Positions 14,217 through 22,841 of a stretch of DNA of 27,695 nt are shown here, piece by piece. This DNA comes from Cryomorphaceae bacterium (GTDB lineage: Bacteria; Bacteroidota; Bacteroidia; Flavobacteriales; Schleiferiaceae). The position numbers and the translations under genes were made by a program. The stretch covers positions 1 to 27,695 of the forward strand of contig JAIUMB010000007.1 in the NCBI GenBank assembly GCA_022565745.1, given 5' to 3'. The stretch's first letter is position 1. The number at the start of each line of letters is the position of its first letter. The notes below the pieces were generated by a model. That model saw only the letters and a program-made list of their open reading frames with translations. It had not been told where the DNA came from and did no database searches.

Positions 14217-15383
14217 TTAGTGACTAAAAATTTGCTCTAAAACGGTAAAGATACGTTTAAAATCAGCCTCATTAAGATTGCTGCCGCTGGGAAAGCAAAG
14301 TCCATTTTCAAATAGCTCTTCGGCAACTGTTCCTCCAAAGTAAGGGGCGTTTTCAAATACAGGCTGCATGTGCATGGGTTTCCACAGTGGACGGGCTTCA
14401 ATATTCTCTTTTTCTAAAGCCAGCCGTACATCTTCTCGGGTAATGCCTTTGGTTTTGTTGGGGTCAATGGTAAATGTACTTAACCATCGATTGCTAAAAT
14501 AGCCATTTGGTTCGTCGATACCATTTACGCCATCAATAGCAGCAAAAAAGGATCGATACTGCTCGTAGTTGCTTCTTCTTGAGGCCACTCGTTCATCAAG
14601 CACTTGCATTTGTCCGCGACCTATGCCGGCTAATACGTTGCTCATGCGATAATTGTAGCCGATGTGTGAGTGTTGATAATGGGGCGCTTGATCGCGGGCT
14701 TGGGTAGCGAGAAAACGCGCTTTTTCAATGATGGATTCATCATTTGAAAGTAAGGCACCGCCGCCACTGGTGGTGATGATTTTGTTTCCATTAAAGCTAA
14801 GTACCCCCAGTTGCCCAAATGCGCCACAACGCTTACCATTGATGTGACTTCCCAATGCTTCTGCAGCATCTTCTAAAATGGGAATGTTATATTTATCACC
14901 AATGGCTGTAATGGCATCCATTTTTGCGGGCATTCCGTATAGGTGAACAGGAATAATGGCCTTGGGTTTACGAGCAGGAAGTTTATCTCCGTTTTTGTTG
15001 GTGAGTGTACCATTAATTCCAGCTTTGATGGCATCTTCTAATGCGGCAGGACACATGTTCCAAGTATCAAACTCAGAATCAACAAAAACAGGTATGGCGC
15101 CTTGGTAAACAATAGGATTTGCACTGGCAGAAAATGTCATGCTTTGACAAATTACATAATCACCTTCTTTTACGCCTAGTAAAATTAGTCCCAAGTGAAG
15201 CGCTGCTGTTCCGCTACTCAGAGCAGCTGCTTGCCCAACACCAACATACGACTGTAAATCGGCTTCAAACCCATTGACGTGTGGCCCTAAAGGTGCAATC
15301 CAGTTGGTGTCAAAGGCTTCTTCGACAAACCTGCGTTCATTAGGACCCATATGTGGAGAAGAAAGCCAAATTTTTTCAGACAT
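14217..15383 (-). CDS. DegT/DnrJ/EryC1/StrS-family sugar aminotransferase, PglE-like
   Basis: A 388-residue PLP enzyme. ALSSGTAALHLGL (54-66) binds the cofactor phosphate, EDAAEALGS (171-179) holds the Asp that pairs with the PLP ring nitrogen, and SFNGNKIITTSGGG gives the Schiff-base lysine Lys201. NYRMSNVLAGIGRGQM is another family hallmark. These enzymes move an amino group, usually from glutamate, to a keto-sugar nucleotide. With the PglD-like gene directly downstream (2 bp gap), the likely product is UDP-4-amino-4,6-dideoxy-GlcNAc on the route to di-N-acetylbacillosamine or a related sugar for surface glycans or glycoproteins; the precise sugar is inference. It follows argS by 21 bp in the same transcription unit. 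Confidence 0.88.
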   Translation of the reverse strand: MSEKIWLSSPHMGPNERRFVEEAFDTNWIAPLGPHVNGFEADLQSYVGVGQAAALSSGTAALHLGLILLGVKEGDYVICQSMTFSASANPIVYQGAIPVFVDSEFDTWNMCPAALEDAIKAGINGTLTNKNGDKLPARKPKAIIPVHLYGMPAKMDAITAIGDKYNIPILEDAAEALGSHINGKRCGAFGQLGVLSFNGNKIITTSGGGALLSNDESIIEKARFLATQARDQAPHYQHSHIGYNYRMSNVLAGIGRGQMQVLDERVASRRSNYEQYRSFFAAIDGVNGIDEPNGYFSNRWLSTFTIDPNKTKGITREDVRLALEKENIEARPLWKPMHMQPVFENAPYFGGTVAEELFENGLCFPSGSNLNEADFKRIFTVLEQIFSH

Positions 15384-15404
15384 GGTTGTACGGAATAGGT
15401 GTTT

Positions 15405-17174
15405 TTACATTTGCTCTGGTGCATCAATGCCCAGGATGTTTAAACTGTGTTTTATTACGCGAGCAGTTTGAGCGCTTAGCAGTAATCGCCAGGCGGTTAT
15501 TTGCTCGTCATCGTTGTGCAGTATGCTGTACTTTTGGTAATAACTGTTGTATGTTTTTACCAATTCATAAGTAAAATTAGCCACTTGAGCCGGGCTCATG
15601 TCGTTGGCTGCTTGATAGACAATTTGCGGGTAACGCAAAATGGTTTTGATTAAGGTTACTTCTTCATCTATGATTTGCAGCGAATTTCCAACGCCAGGTT
15701 CAACATTGGCTTTGCGTAATAAGGAGCGGATTCGCGCGTGGGTGTATTGAATAAATGGGCCTGTATTGCCATGTAAATCAATGGATTCTTCCGGATTGAA
15801 GGTCATCCGCTTGCGTGGATCAACTTTTAGGATGTAGTATTTCAATGCCCCTAGGCCTATTTGGCGGTGGAGGTCAATGAGCTCGTCGGCGTCCATTCCG
15901 TCGGTTTTTCCCAAGTCATTGCTTACAACGGCTGCTTCTTTTATCATGTCGGCTATAAGATCATCAGCGTCCACAACGGTTCCTTCACGACTTTTCATTT
16001 TTCCTGAAGGCAAGTCAACCATGCCGTATGACAGGTGGTGAAGTCCCTTTGCCCAATCATATCCCAACTTATCTAAGATTTTAAACAAGACCGAAAAATG
16101 GTAATCTTGTTCATTTCCAACTGTATAAATCATTTGTTGGATATCAAAATCTTCAAACCGCTGAACCGCTGTTCCTACATCTTGGGTCATATACACTGCT
16201 GTTCCGTCGCTGCGTAGAAGGATTTTTTTGTCCAGTCCCTCGTTGGTAAGATCAATCCACACAGATCCATCGTCCTCACGGTAAAAAACACCCTTCTTCA
16301 GTCCCTCGTCTACTATAGTTTTCCCCAGTTTATAGGTATTGCTCTCGTAGTAATTCTTATCGAATCCTACGCCAAGCGCTTCATACGTTTTATCAAAACC
16401 TTCGTAAACCCAACCATTCATTTTACTCCAAAGAGCAAGCACTTCGGGGTCTTCCTTTTCCCATTTGATGAGCATCTCGCGAGCTTCTTTCATTATGGGG
16501 ACTTCGTTTTTGGCCTTGTCTTCATCCATACCCGACGCCATGGCTTCCTTGATTTGCGCACGGTAGTGTTGATCGAAAAGAACGTAGTACTTACCTACGA
16601 GATGATCACCTTTTATACCCGCTGATTCCGGTGTTTCTCCATTGGCAAAATGCAACCAAGCCACCATTGATTTGCAGATGTGTATTCCGCGGTCGTTAAT
16701 GATTTGAACGCGGGTGACCTGGTGGCCAACAGCGTGTTGAAGATTGCCTACCGACCAGCCCAAAAGACAGTTTCTAATGTGACCAAGGTGTAAAGGCTTG
16801 TTGGTATTTGGAGATGAGTACTCCACCATAATGCCTTGTGGGTGTTCAATAGGGGGGACAAGATTATTGTTATCCGCAAACGTTTTGAACGAGGAAACCC
16901 ACCAACCATTGTCGATGCTGAGGTTTAAAAAACCTTTAACCACGTTGAAATCTGCAACGAGTTCGCTGTTTTCAAGCAGATAATTACCAATGGTTTCAGC
17001 CGTTTGTTCCGGAGACGACTTACTGAAGCGCAAATAAGGAAAGACCACCAAAGTAAGGTCCCCTTTAAAGTCCTTGCGGGTCAATTGCCATTCTACGGCA
17101 GCGTCATCAATGCTGAATAAGGCTTTGAGCGCTTTTTTAGCTGTTGAGGTTAGGTTGTTTGTAAGGGCGTCCAT
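15405..17174 (-). CDS. argS: Arginyl-tRNA synthetase
   Basis: A 589-residue class I aminoacyl-tRNA synthetase of normal length. The N-terminal tRNA D-loop-recognition domain is followed by SSPNTNKPLHLGHIRN, where HLGH (129-132) is the HIGH signature, and later by GKMKSREG near 390-397 in the place of the KMSKS loop, as expected for ArgRS. The C-terminal DALR anticodon-binding domain ends with LNILGIDAPEQM. It charges tRNA-Arg with arginine; ArgRS needs tRNA for amino acid activation. The start codon lies immediately after the arginase stop (0 bp gap), so both enzymes that consume free arginine are made from adjacent cistrons. The start ATG at 17174 is unambiguous. Confidence 0.96.
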   Translation of the reverse strand: MDALTNNLTSTAKKALKALFSIDDAAVEWQLTRKDFKGDLTLVVFPYLRFSKSSPEQTAETIGNYLLENSELVADFNVVKGFLNLSIDNGWWVSSFKTFADNNNLVPPIEHPQGIMVEYSSPNTNKPLHLGHIRNCLLGWSVGNLQHAVGHQVTRVQIINDRGIHICKSMVAWLHFANGETPESAGIKGDHLVGKYYVLFDQHYRAQIKEAMASGMDEDKAKNEVPIMKEAREMLIKWEKEDPEVLALWSKMNGWVYEGFDKTYEALGVGFDKNYYESNTYKLGKTIVDEGLKKGVFYREDDGSVWIDLTNEGLDKKILLRSDGTAVYMTQDVGTAVQRFEDFDIQQMIYTVGNEQDYHFSVLFKILDKLGYDWAKGLHHLSYGMVDLPSGKMKSREGTVVDADDLIADMIKEAAVVSNDLGKTDGMDADELIDLHRQIGLGALKYYILKVDPRKRMTFNPEESIDLHGNTGPFIQYTHARIRSLLRKANVEPGVGNSLQIIDEEVTLIKTILRYPQIVYQAANDMSPAQVANFTYELVKTYNSYYQKYSILHNDDEQITAWRLLLSAQTARVIKHSLNILGIDAPEQM

Positions 17175-18128
17175 TTATGCCTGGATTGTTTTTTCAATTT
17201 GATTAACTGCTTTTTCTAAGATGCGAAAGGCTGTTTCGGCCATAACATTTCCCTTGGTGTCAAGAACAGGATTGATTTCTGTAAATTCTAAGCATACCAC
17301 ACGAGGATCTTTGAGAATTCCGATAAGTAGTTGCGTGGCTTGTTCTTCTGATAAGCCTCCGGGAACAGGAGTACCAGTTCCTACAGAGATGCTTGAGTCG
17401 AGTGAATCCACGTCGAATGATACGTAAATTTTATCGCAATTGCTCAAGTGATTAAGGGCGTTTTTAGCGACTAAACCAGCTCCTTTCTCGGTGAGTTCGG
17501 GTACCTTTACGTTGGGGATATTAAAGCGCTTCATCAGTTCATCCTCAGGTTTTTCAGTGGATCGAACACCAATAAAAAATAAGTCATCTGGTTTGACGCG
17601 TTGAACATCACCTTTTATCAAGTTCCAGTTGTTGATGGTTGTTTGACTGGGTTTTTTTGCCTGGCAATCCAGATTGTCTTCCATGATTGCAGTTGCCAGT
17701 GGCATACCGTGTACATTTCCGGAAGGTGATGTATAAGGCGAGTGAAGGTCGGCATGCGCATCAATCCAAATCACACCCAATCGATCGTTGGGTAGGGCTT
17801 CTTTAATGCCTTTAATCGTTCCTCCTGCATTGGAATGGTCACCGGCGATAACTACGGGAAAGCGGTTGTTTTTAATGGCTTTACCAATGACCTGGCTGAT
17901 GCGATTATACATTTCGACAATCCCGTCTAATCGCTTTGCCGTGTTGGTCTTGATGTCTTCAAATAACTTGTCATTGAGGTTTGGTATTTGCTCAACTTTA
18001 TAGGTTCGAAAAAAGTTTTTGTTAAGTGAAAACGATGCAATTTTTAAAGCATCTAGTCCCATGCTACTGCCGCGTGTGCCTGCTCCTAATTCTGAAGTGT
18101 TTCCGATGAATTTTATCTTTCTACTCAT
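17175..18128 (-). CDS. Arginase (arginase/agmatinase/formiminoglutamase family)
   Basis: A 317-residue binuclear manganese hydrolase. The metal ligands are visible: GDHS (96-99), WIDAHADLH (121-129, Asp123, His125, Asp127) and SFDVDSLD (237-244, Asp239, Asp241). SPSGNVHGMPLA (134-145) and GTPVPGGLS match arginase and not agmatinase or formiminoglutamase. It should cut L-arginine to ornithine and urea in the cytoplasm. Bacteroidota arginases are often near 310-320 residues, as here. It lies between valS (12 bp upstream) and argS (0 bp downstream) in the - strand run. No urease genes are in view. The reaction assigned is likely but the family has mixed members, so an alternative ureohydrolase substrate stays possible. 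Confidence 0.88.
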   Translation of the reverse strand: MSRKIKFIGNTSELGAGTRGSSMGLDALKIASFSLNKNFFRTYKVEQIPNLNDKLFEDIKTNTAKRLDGIVEMYNRISQVIGKAIKNNRFPVVIAGDHSNAGGTIKGIKEALPNDRLGVIWIDAHADLHSPYTSPSGNVHGMPLATAIMEDNLDCQAKKPSQTTINNWNLIKGDVQRVKPDDLFFIGVRSTEKPEDELMKRFNIPNVKVPELTEKGAGLVAKNALNHLSNCDKIYVSFDVDSLDSSISVGTGTPVPGGLSEEQATQLLIGILKDPRVVCLEFTEINPVLDTKGNVMAETAFRILEKAVNQIEKTIQA

Positions 18129-18140
18129 TACTACTCGTAT

Positions 18141-20753
18141 TTAAATGCTTAAATGCTTGAGTTGTTCCTTTAGCCGTTCTATTTTTCCTTCAGCATCGGC
18201 TTTTTTCTTTTTTTCTTTTTCGATTACTTGTGCCGGGGCATTCTGAACAAAACGTTCGTTACTTAGCTTTTTGTCAACACTTTTGAGAAAGCCCTCGAGG
18301 TATTTGAGTTCATCCTCAATTTTTTTCTGCTCCTCAGCAATATCGATGTTGTCACCTAAGTCTAGAAAGAAGCTATGACCGGCAGCCAAAAAGGCGACGA
18401 CACCCTCTGGGGATTCTTGAACTGATGTTACCTCGCTGATGCGGGCCATTTTTTTAATGATGGATGAAAAGGGGTGTGCAAATTGACCTTTAACCATCAA
18501 GGGAATGTCTTCTTTAAATCCGAGTTGCTTGTCTAATCTAATTTGGCGAATATTGGTGATAACGTCAACGGCCTCGTCAAATCCTTTAATGGTGTTTGTA
18601 TCGGGTGTTTCAGCTAGGGGCCATTTGGCATACATGATGGTTTCGCCTTCGTTGCGTTGGCGAATGTTTTGCCATAGCTCTTCCGATAAAAACGGCATGT
18701 AAGGGTGAATGATAACCATTAGCTTTTCAAAGAAAGCAAGGGTTTGCTCATAGGTATCACGATGCACGGTTTTGCCGTTTCGCGGCTTAATCATCTCTAG
18801 ATACCAGCTACAGAAGTCGTCCCAAATTAACTTATAAATGCTCATCAATGCATCGGAAAGCTTGTAGCGATCAAATGCTGTGTTCACTTCGGTAAGTACA
18901 ACATTTAAGCGTTGGGTAAACCAATTGATGGCAAGTTTGTCGGTTTCTTGTTCGTCGACCTCATCTGATGGTGTCCACATTTGAACCAAGTTGAACGCAT
19001 TCCAAATTTTGTTGCCAAAATTACGGCCCTGTCCACAAAGGTCTTCGTTGAATAACAAGTCGTTGCCAGCCGGAGCAGATAGTAATATACCCACACGAAC
19101 TCCGTCGGCACCATACTGTTCAATGAGTTTAAGGGCGTCCGGACTGTTGCCTAATTGCTTAGACATTTTACGACCTTGCCCATCGCGAACGATTCCTGTT
19201 AGGTAGACATTTGTAAATGGTTTTTTGCCATTAAAGGCGTATCCAGCCATAATCATTCGGGCAATCCAAAAGAATAGGATATCGGGTCCGGAAACCAAAT
19301 CACTGGTAGGATAATAGTAATTGACGTCTTCGTTGCTGGGATTGTTAATGCCGTCAAATACACTCAGTGGCCACAACCATGAAGAAAACCAAGTGTCGAG
19401 TACATCTTCTTCTTGTCGAAGTTGGCCACTGGTCATGTCGTTTTGTCCCGAGGCTTTTTTGGCTTTTTCCAAGGCTTCTTCTTCGTTGCGGGCAACCACA
19501 TAGTCGGTATCATTATAATAGTATACCGGAATGCGATGCCCCCACCACAATTGGCGACTGATGTTCCAATCGCGAATATTATCCATCCAATTGTTGTAGG
19601 TAGCGCGGAATTTATCGGGAACCAGATTAACCTCGCCATTTTCTACGGCATCGATGGCCGGTTGGGCAAGCGCTTTCATTTTTAAGAACCACTGCTGACT
19701 AAGGCGTGGTTCGATGACAGCGCCGGTTCTCTCCGAAGTACCAACACTTGTGCGGTATTCCTCGACCTTATCTAACGCCCCTATTTCTTGAAGTTCCTTG
19801 GCGATGCTTTTTCGCACAACAAAACGATCTTTTCCGGCGTAATGCAATCCATGCTCATTCAGTGTGCCGTCTTCGTTGAGAATATCGATGATGCTTAAGT
19901 CGTGTCTTTCGCCAATGGCGTAGTCGTTTACATCGTGAGCGGGCGTTACTTTTAAGCAGCCAGTACCAAATTCTCGATCTACGTAATCATCGAGAACGAT
20001 GGGAATGCTTCGATTGGCAATAGGCACGATGGCGCGTTTGCCGTGAAGTTTTAAATAACGCTCGTCTTCAGGGTGAATACAAATGGCCGTGTCGCCAAGG
20101 ATGGTTTCTGGACGAGTGGTGGCTATGGTTAGGAAATCATCCGAGTTTTCAATTTGATACCGAAGGTGATAGAGCTTACCGTTGACCTCTTTATGAATGA
20201 CTTCTTCATCAGAAATGGTGGTTTTGGCCTCAGGATCCCAGTTGACCATGCGGTGACCGCGGTAAATCAATCCTTTGTCGTGTAGATCGATAAAGGTCTG
20301 AATCACCGATGCATATCTGGTTTCGTCGAGGGTAAAAGCAGTGCGTTCCCAATCACACGAAGCGCCGAGTTTTTTTAGCTGTTGAAGGATAATCCCACCG
20401 TATTCATCGGTCCATTTCCATGCTTCCTTAAGAAACTCTTCTCTACCAAGCGACTCTTTGCTTATGCCGTTTTCCTTTAGACGGGCAACTACTTTTGCTT
20501 CGGTCGCAATAGAAGCATGGTCGGTTCCCGGTACCCAACACGCATTTTTTCCTAGAAGTCGTGCACGTCTGATGAGCACGTCTTGAATGGTGTTGTTGAG
20601 CATATGCCCCATGTGCAAAACACCCGTAACATTTGGAGGAGGAATGATGATGGTATATGGTTCTCTTTCGTCAGGAGTGGAACGAAAACATTGATGTTTA
20701 CTCCAGTATGAATACCATTTTTCTTCCAAACGAGTAGGTGTATACGCTTCCAT
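18141..20753 (-). CDS. valS: Valyl-tRNA synthetase
   Basis: An 870-residue class I synthetase of normal length. PPPNVTGVLHMGHMLNN (38-54) contains the HIGH-type HMGH, and GRKMSKQLGNSPD near 525-537 is the KMSKS loop with Gln in fifth place. The editing (CP1) domain lies between them and includes TTRPETILGDTAI. An anticodon-binding domain follows, and the last 65 residues form the charged coiled coil typical of ValRS, with many Lys and Glu, ending LKHLSI. It charges tRNA-Val and edits mischarged threonine. It is the first gene of the seven-gene - strand run and has its own promoter box upstream; the next gene starts 12 bp after its stop. Confidence 0.97.
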   Translation of the reverse strand: MEAYTPTRLEEKWYSYWSKHQCFRSTPDEREPYTIIIPPPNVTGVLHMGHMLNNTIQDVLIRRARLLGKNACWVPGTDHASIATEAKVVARLKENGISKESLGREEFLKEAWKWTDEYGGIILQQLKKLGASCDWERTAFTLDETRYASVIQTFIDLHDKGLIYRGHRMVNWDPEAKTTISDEEVIHKEVNGKLYHLRYQIENSDDFLTIATTRPETILGDTAICIHPEDERYLKLHGKRAIVPIANRSIPIVLDDYVDREFGTGCLKVTPAHDVNDYAIGERHDLSIIDILNEDGTLNEHGLHYAGKDRFVVRKSIAKELQEIGALDKVEEYRTSVGTSERTGAVIEPRLSQQWFLKMKALAQPAIDAVENGEVNLVPDKFRATYNNWMDNIRDWNISRQLWWGHRIPVYYYNDTDYVVARNEEEALEKAKKASGQNDMTSGQLRQEEDVLDTWFSSWLWPLSVFDGINNPSNEDVNYYYPTSDLVSGPDILFFWIARMIMAGYAFNGKKPFTNVYLTGIVRDGQGRKMSKQLGNSPDALKLIEQYGADGVRVGILLSAPAGNDLLFNEDLCGQGRNFGNKIWNAFNLVQMWTPSDEVDEQETDKLAINWFTQRLNVVLTEVNTAFDRYKLSDALMSIYKLIWDDFCSWYLEMIKPRNGKTVHRDTYEQTLAFFEKLMVIIHPYMPFLSEELWQNIRQRNEGETIMYAKWPLAETPDTNTIKGFDEAVDVITNIRQIRLDKQLGFKEDIPLMVKGQFAHPFSSIIKKMARISEVTSVQESPEGVVAFLAAGHSFFLDLGDNIDIAEEQKKIEDELKYLEGFLKSVDKKLSNERFVQNAPAQVIEKEKKKKADAEGKIERLKEQLKHLSI

Positions 20754-20813
20754 ATATAAATTGACTGATATTTAACAGTTAGACCCTAAAATAAACGGCT
20801 TGCAATGAATGCG

Positions 20814-20821
20814 CAAAAGTA
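20814..20821 (-). promoter_or_regulatory. -7 box for the valS run
   Basis: On the - strand this reads TACTTTTG (followed by C), a full match to TAnnTTTG, 60 bp upstream of the valS start. It would drive all seven - strand genes down to aroA if no internal promoter exists. Confidence 0.5.
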
Positions 20822-20880
20822 ACGACCATTTGTTAAGGAGCATTTCTTGCGAAGGACTTTTTTTTTTCAATAATATCACT

Positions 20881-20888
20881 TATGTTTG
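20881..20888 (+). promoter_or_regulatory. -7 box for the DUF3332 gene
   Basis: TATGTTTG matches TAnnTTTG, 27 bp before the ATG at 20916. A tract of ten T at 20858-20867 occupies the area where the -33 element would be. Weaker alternative: TAACTTTA at 20897. Confidence 0.4.
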
Positions 20889-20915
20889 TTGCATATTAAC
20901 TTTAAAACCTAAATC

Positions 20916-21488
20916 ATGAGAAAACGTTTTATGCCGGCTGTCATGTCAATCATGTTGGCCTCTTCAATGGTCTTTACCAGTTGCTTTGGAGAATTCGCCC
21001 TCGTTCGTAAAGTTTATACTTGGAATGACTCAGTAGTCGATAATGCATTTGTAAAAACACTTTTGTTTTATGCAATGAATATTGTACCGGTTTACGGTAT
21101 TGCTTCTGCAGTAGATTACTTTATTCTCAATCTCGTTGAGTTTTGGACTGGCAGTAATCCAGTAGCCATGAAAGATGGTGATTCAGAAGTCAAAAACTTG
21201 GTTCACAACGGCGTTTCTTACGAAATTGAAGCCACTAAAAATCAATTTGCCATCACTCCATTAGAAGGTGAAAAGGCATTCCAAACTGAATTCTTGCGTT
21301 TTGATGACGAATTGAATCGCTGGTCACATGTCAATGCCAATAACGAGGTGACGCCATTGGTTGGTCATATCGATACGGAGGAAGGTTCCGTAATTGAGCT
21401 ATTCATGGAAAGCGGCAGTCTCTACATCAACGAAAGTGAAATGGAAGAGGCAGATTTGCAGTTGTTAATCAACGCAGAAGGCTGCTAA
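20916..21488 (+). CDS. DUF3332 family lipoprotein
   Basis: A 190-residue protein with a lipoprotein signal peptide: basic MRKR, a hydrophobic stretch, and a lipobox ending FTSC with Cys23 as the lipidation site. The part after it (FALVRKVYTWND, then a hydrophobic segment MNIVPVYGIASAVDYFILN and VEFWTGSNPV) matches the DUF3332 family, whose function is unknown. The C-terminal half is acidic and hydrophilic and may be exposed in the periplasm. The hydrophobic stretch near residues 50-70 suggests a second membrane contact. It is a single-gene unit between divergent valS and convergent tatC, with a promoter box upstream and a strong terminator downstream. Confidence 0.85.
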   Translation: MRKRFMPAVMSIMLASSMVFTSCFGEFALVRKVYTWNDSVVDNAFVKTLLFYAMNIVPVYGIASAVDYFILNLVEFWTGSNPVAMKDGDSEVKNLVHNGVSYEIEATKNQFAITPLEGEKAFQTEFLRFDDELNRWSHVNANNEVTPLVGHIDTEEGSVIELFMESGSLYINESEMEEADLQLLINAEGC

Positions 21489-21616
21489 GAGACGTTTGTC
21501 AAACATCGTTATAGAGCTGTGTTTGGGGCTATTCTTATAGCCGTTGACACTTACTTTAACAACGTTGTATAGCCACAAGAGCTATATAGATATATAGATA
21601 AACACACAAATTAAAG
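21489..21616 (+). other. Hairpin-rich 3' region after the DUF3332 gene
   Basis: Between the stop codon and the terminator there are several self-complementary elements. GGCTAT-TCTT-ATAGCC (21527-21542) is a perfect 6-bp hairpin extended by GTGT/ACAC across a 4x4 internal loop (21519-21550). ACAACGTTGT (21559-21568) is a 10-bp palindrome, and TATAGC ... GCTATA (21568-21586) is a further 6-bp stem. No open frame of note is present. It could be a structured 3' UTR or part of a small RNA; no known RNA family is recognised. Confidence 0.4.
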
Positions 21617-21648
21617 CTGCGATGTCGTTACGATATCGCAGTTTTTTT
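21617..21648 (+). terminator. Intrinsic terminator of the DUF3332 gene
   Basis: CTGCGATGTCG, loop TTA, CGATATCGCAG forms an 11-pair stem with one G-T wobble (21617-21641), followed by seven T. The stop codon of the convergent tatC gene overlaps the T-run. On the - strand no T-run follows, so it works mainly for + strand transcripts. Confidence 0.9.
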
Positions 21649-22465
21649 ATGCGCCAGCCACAGGGCGGTTGCGGTGTACGTACTTAGAAACGTAAATGCT
21701 GATTTCGTACAGGAATAAGACCGGTATGCTGACCAATATTTGACTGGATAAGTCGGGAGGAGTAATGATGGCCGACAATATAAGGGTAACCACCAAGGCG
21801 TGTTTGCGATACTTGCGCATCCATTCTGGGGTAACCAATCCAATTTTAGAGAGAAAAAAGATAACCATGGGCAACTCAAACAAAATGGCACAAGCCAGTA
21901 GAATAGAGGACACAGTGTTGAGATAAGAGGAAATCGTAATTTGATTGGTTACGGAAGCGCTGAGGGTGTAGCCGCCCAAAAATTGAACCGAAAGGGGCAC
22001 TATCAGATAATAGGCGAATACAACGCCGATAAAGAAAAGAATGCTACACACAAAAATGGTCCATTTGGAAGATCTTCTCTCACTTTCGCGCAGACCAGGC
22101 TTTACAAATCGCCAAACTTCCCAGAGTATATAAGGGAAAGAGAATATAAATCCGGCAATGAGGGATACCCAAATGTGTACGGAAAACTGACCGGCCATTT
22201 CTACATTGAGTAAAGTGAAGGGCATTTCATCCATGCAAAATGTGGATCCATTCCAAAGTTTTCCGCTCCATTCACAGAAGAAAGCATAAGTAAAAAAGTC
22301 AACATGTGCCGGGCCAAGAAGAATAAAGTCAACCAGCCACGCTTTTTGTGTGAATAAGAAAATCGTTAAAATAAGAATGGCAACGACGGAACGCACAATA
22401 TGCCAGCGTAGGACTTCTAAGTGTTCTAAAAAGGACATTTCGCCCTGTTCCTGTTTTTTCGCCAT
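21647..22465 (-). CDS. tatC: Sec-independent protein translocase subunit TatC
   Basis: A 272-residue inner-membrane protein with six predicted membrane segments. The N-terminal EMSFLEHLEVLRWHI is the conserved TatC cytoplasmic start with the Glu and Leu-Arg residues that bind twin-arginine signal peptides, and FSFPYILWEVWRFVKPGL is the family signature of the first periplasmic loop and second segment. TatC is the receptor core of the twin-arginine pathway that exports folded proteins. It is slightly longer than E. coli TatC (258), with an extended first periplasmic loop. No tatA/tatB gene is nearby. It follows clpS by 18 bp and probably shares its transcript; it converges on the DUF3332 gene. 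Confidence 0.95.
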   Translation of the reverse strand: MAKKQEQGEMSFLEHLEVLRWHIVRSVVAILILTIFLFTQKAWLVDFILLGPAHVDFFTYAFFCEWSGKLWNGSTFCMDEMPFTLLNVEMAGQFSVHIWVSLIAGFIFSFPYILWEVWRFVKPGLRESERRSSKWTIFVCSILFFIGVVFAYYLIVPLSVQFLGGYTLSASVTNQITISSYLNTVSSILLACAILFELPMVIFFLSKIGLVTPEWMRKYRKHALVVTLILSAIITPPDLSSQILVSIPVLFLYEISIYVSKYVHRNRPVAGA

Positions 22466-22483
22466 TGGTAATTTGGTCTGAGG

Positions 22484-22765
22484 TTATTGAATTTCAGCGG
22501 ATAGACCACGCTCCAATAGAGCAGAACACTTAGGTTCTAATTCCTCGTAGCTTCCTTTCTTGACATCGCATTTGCCTCGGTAGTGAACGATGTAAGCACA
22601 CTGCTCTGCTTGTTCAGGTTCGTGCTCGCAAACTTCAACCAGTGAGTGAATGACCCAATCGAAGGTGTTTACGTCATCGTTAAATAGCACAATGTTAAAA
22701 CCATCACTGGTTTTCGTTTCCAGTACTTCCTGTGTTTCCGTTTGGGGAAATGAATGCATCGTCAT
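22484..22765 (-). CDS. clpS: ATP-dependent Clp protease adaptor ClpS
   Basis: A 93-residue adaptor that hands N-degron substrates to ClpAP-type proteases. FNIVLFNDDVNTFDWVIHSL carries the NDD-x-N-T motif of the hydrophobic N-degron pocket, and HYRGKC supplies the conserved His-x-x-G. The N-terminal 20 residues are polar and flexible, as needed for ClpA/ClpC gating. The longest frame begins with TTG at 22771; I prefer ATG 22765 (MTMHSF), with ATG 22759 as alternative, because the promoter box at 22785-22792 puts transcription start at about 22778. The gene is followed by tatC 18 bp later. ClpA/ClpC is not in the window. Confidence 0.93.
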   Translation of the reverse strand: MTMHSFPQTETQEVLETKTSDGFNIVLFNDDVNTFDWVIHSLVEVCEHEPEQAEQCAYIVHYRGKCDVKKGSYEELEPKCSALLERGLSAEIQ

Positions 22766-22784
22766 AATCAAAAGCTTTACGGTA

Positions 22785-22813
22785 CAAAGATACGGGATGT
22801 ATTATTTTCCCCC
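22785..22813 (-). promoter_or_regulatory. Promoter of the clpS-tatC unit
   Basis: On the - strand TTG (22813-22811) is followed after 18 bp by TATCTTTG (22792-22785), a full match to the TAnnTTTG -7 box with a reasonable -33 element. Transcription would start about 13 bp before ATG 22765. Confidence 0.6.
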
Positions 22814-22841
22814 AACTCAACCAGCGAAACCATAGAGGAGG

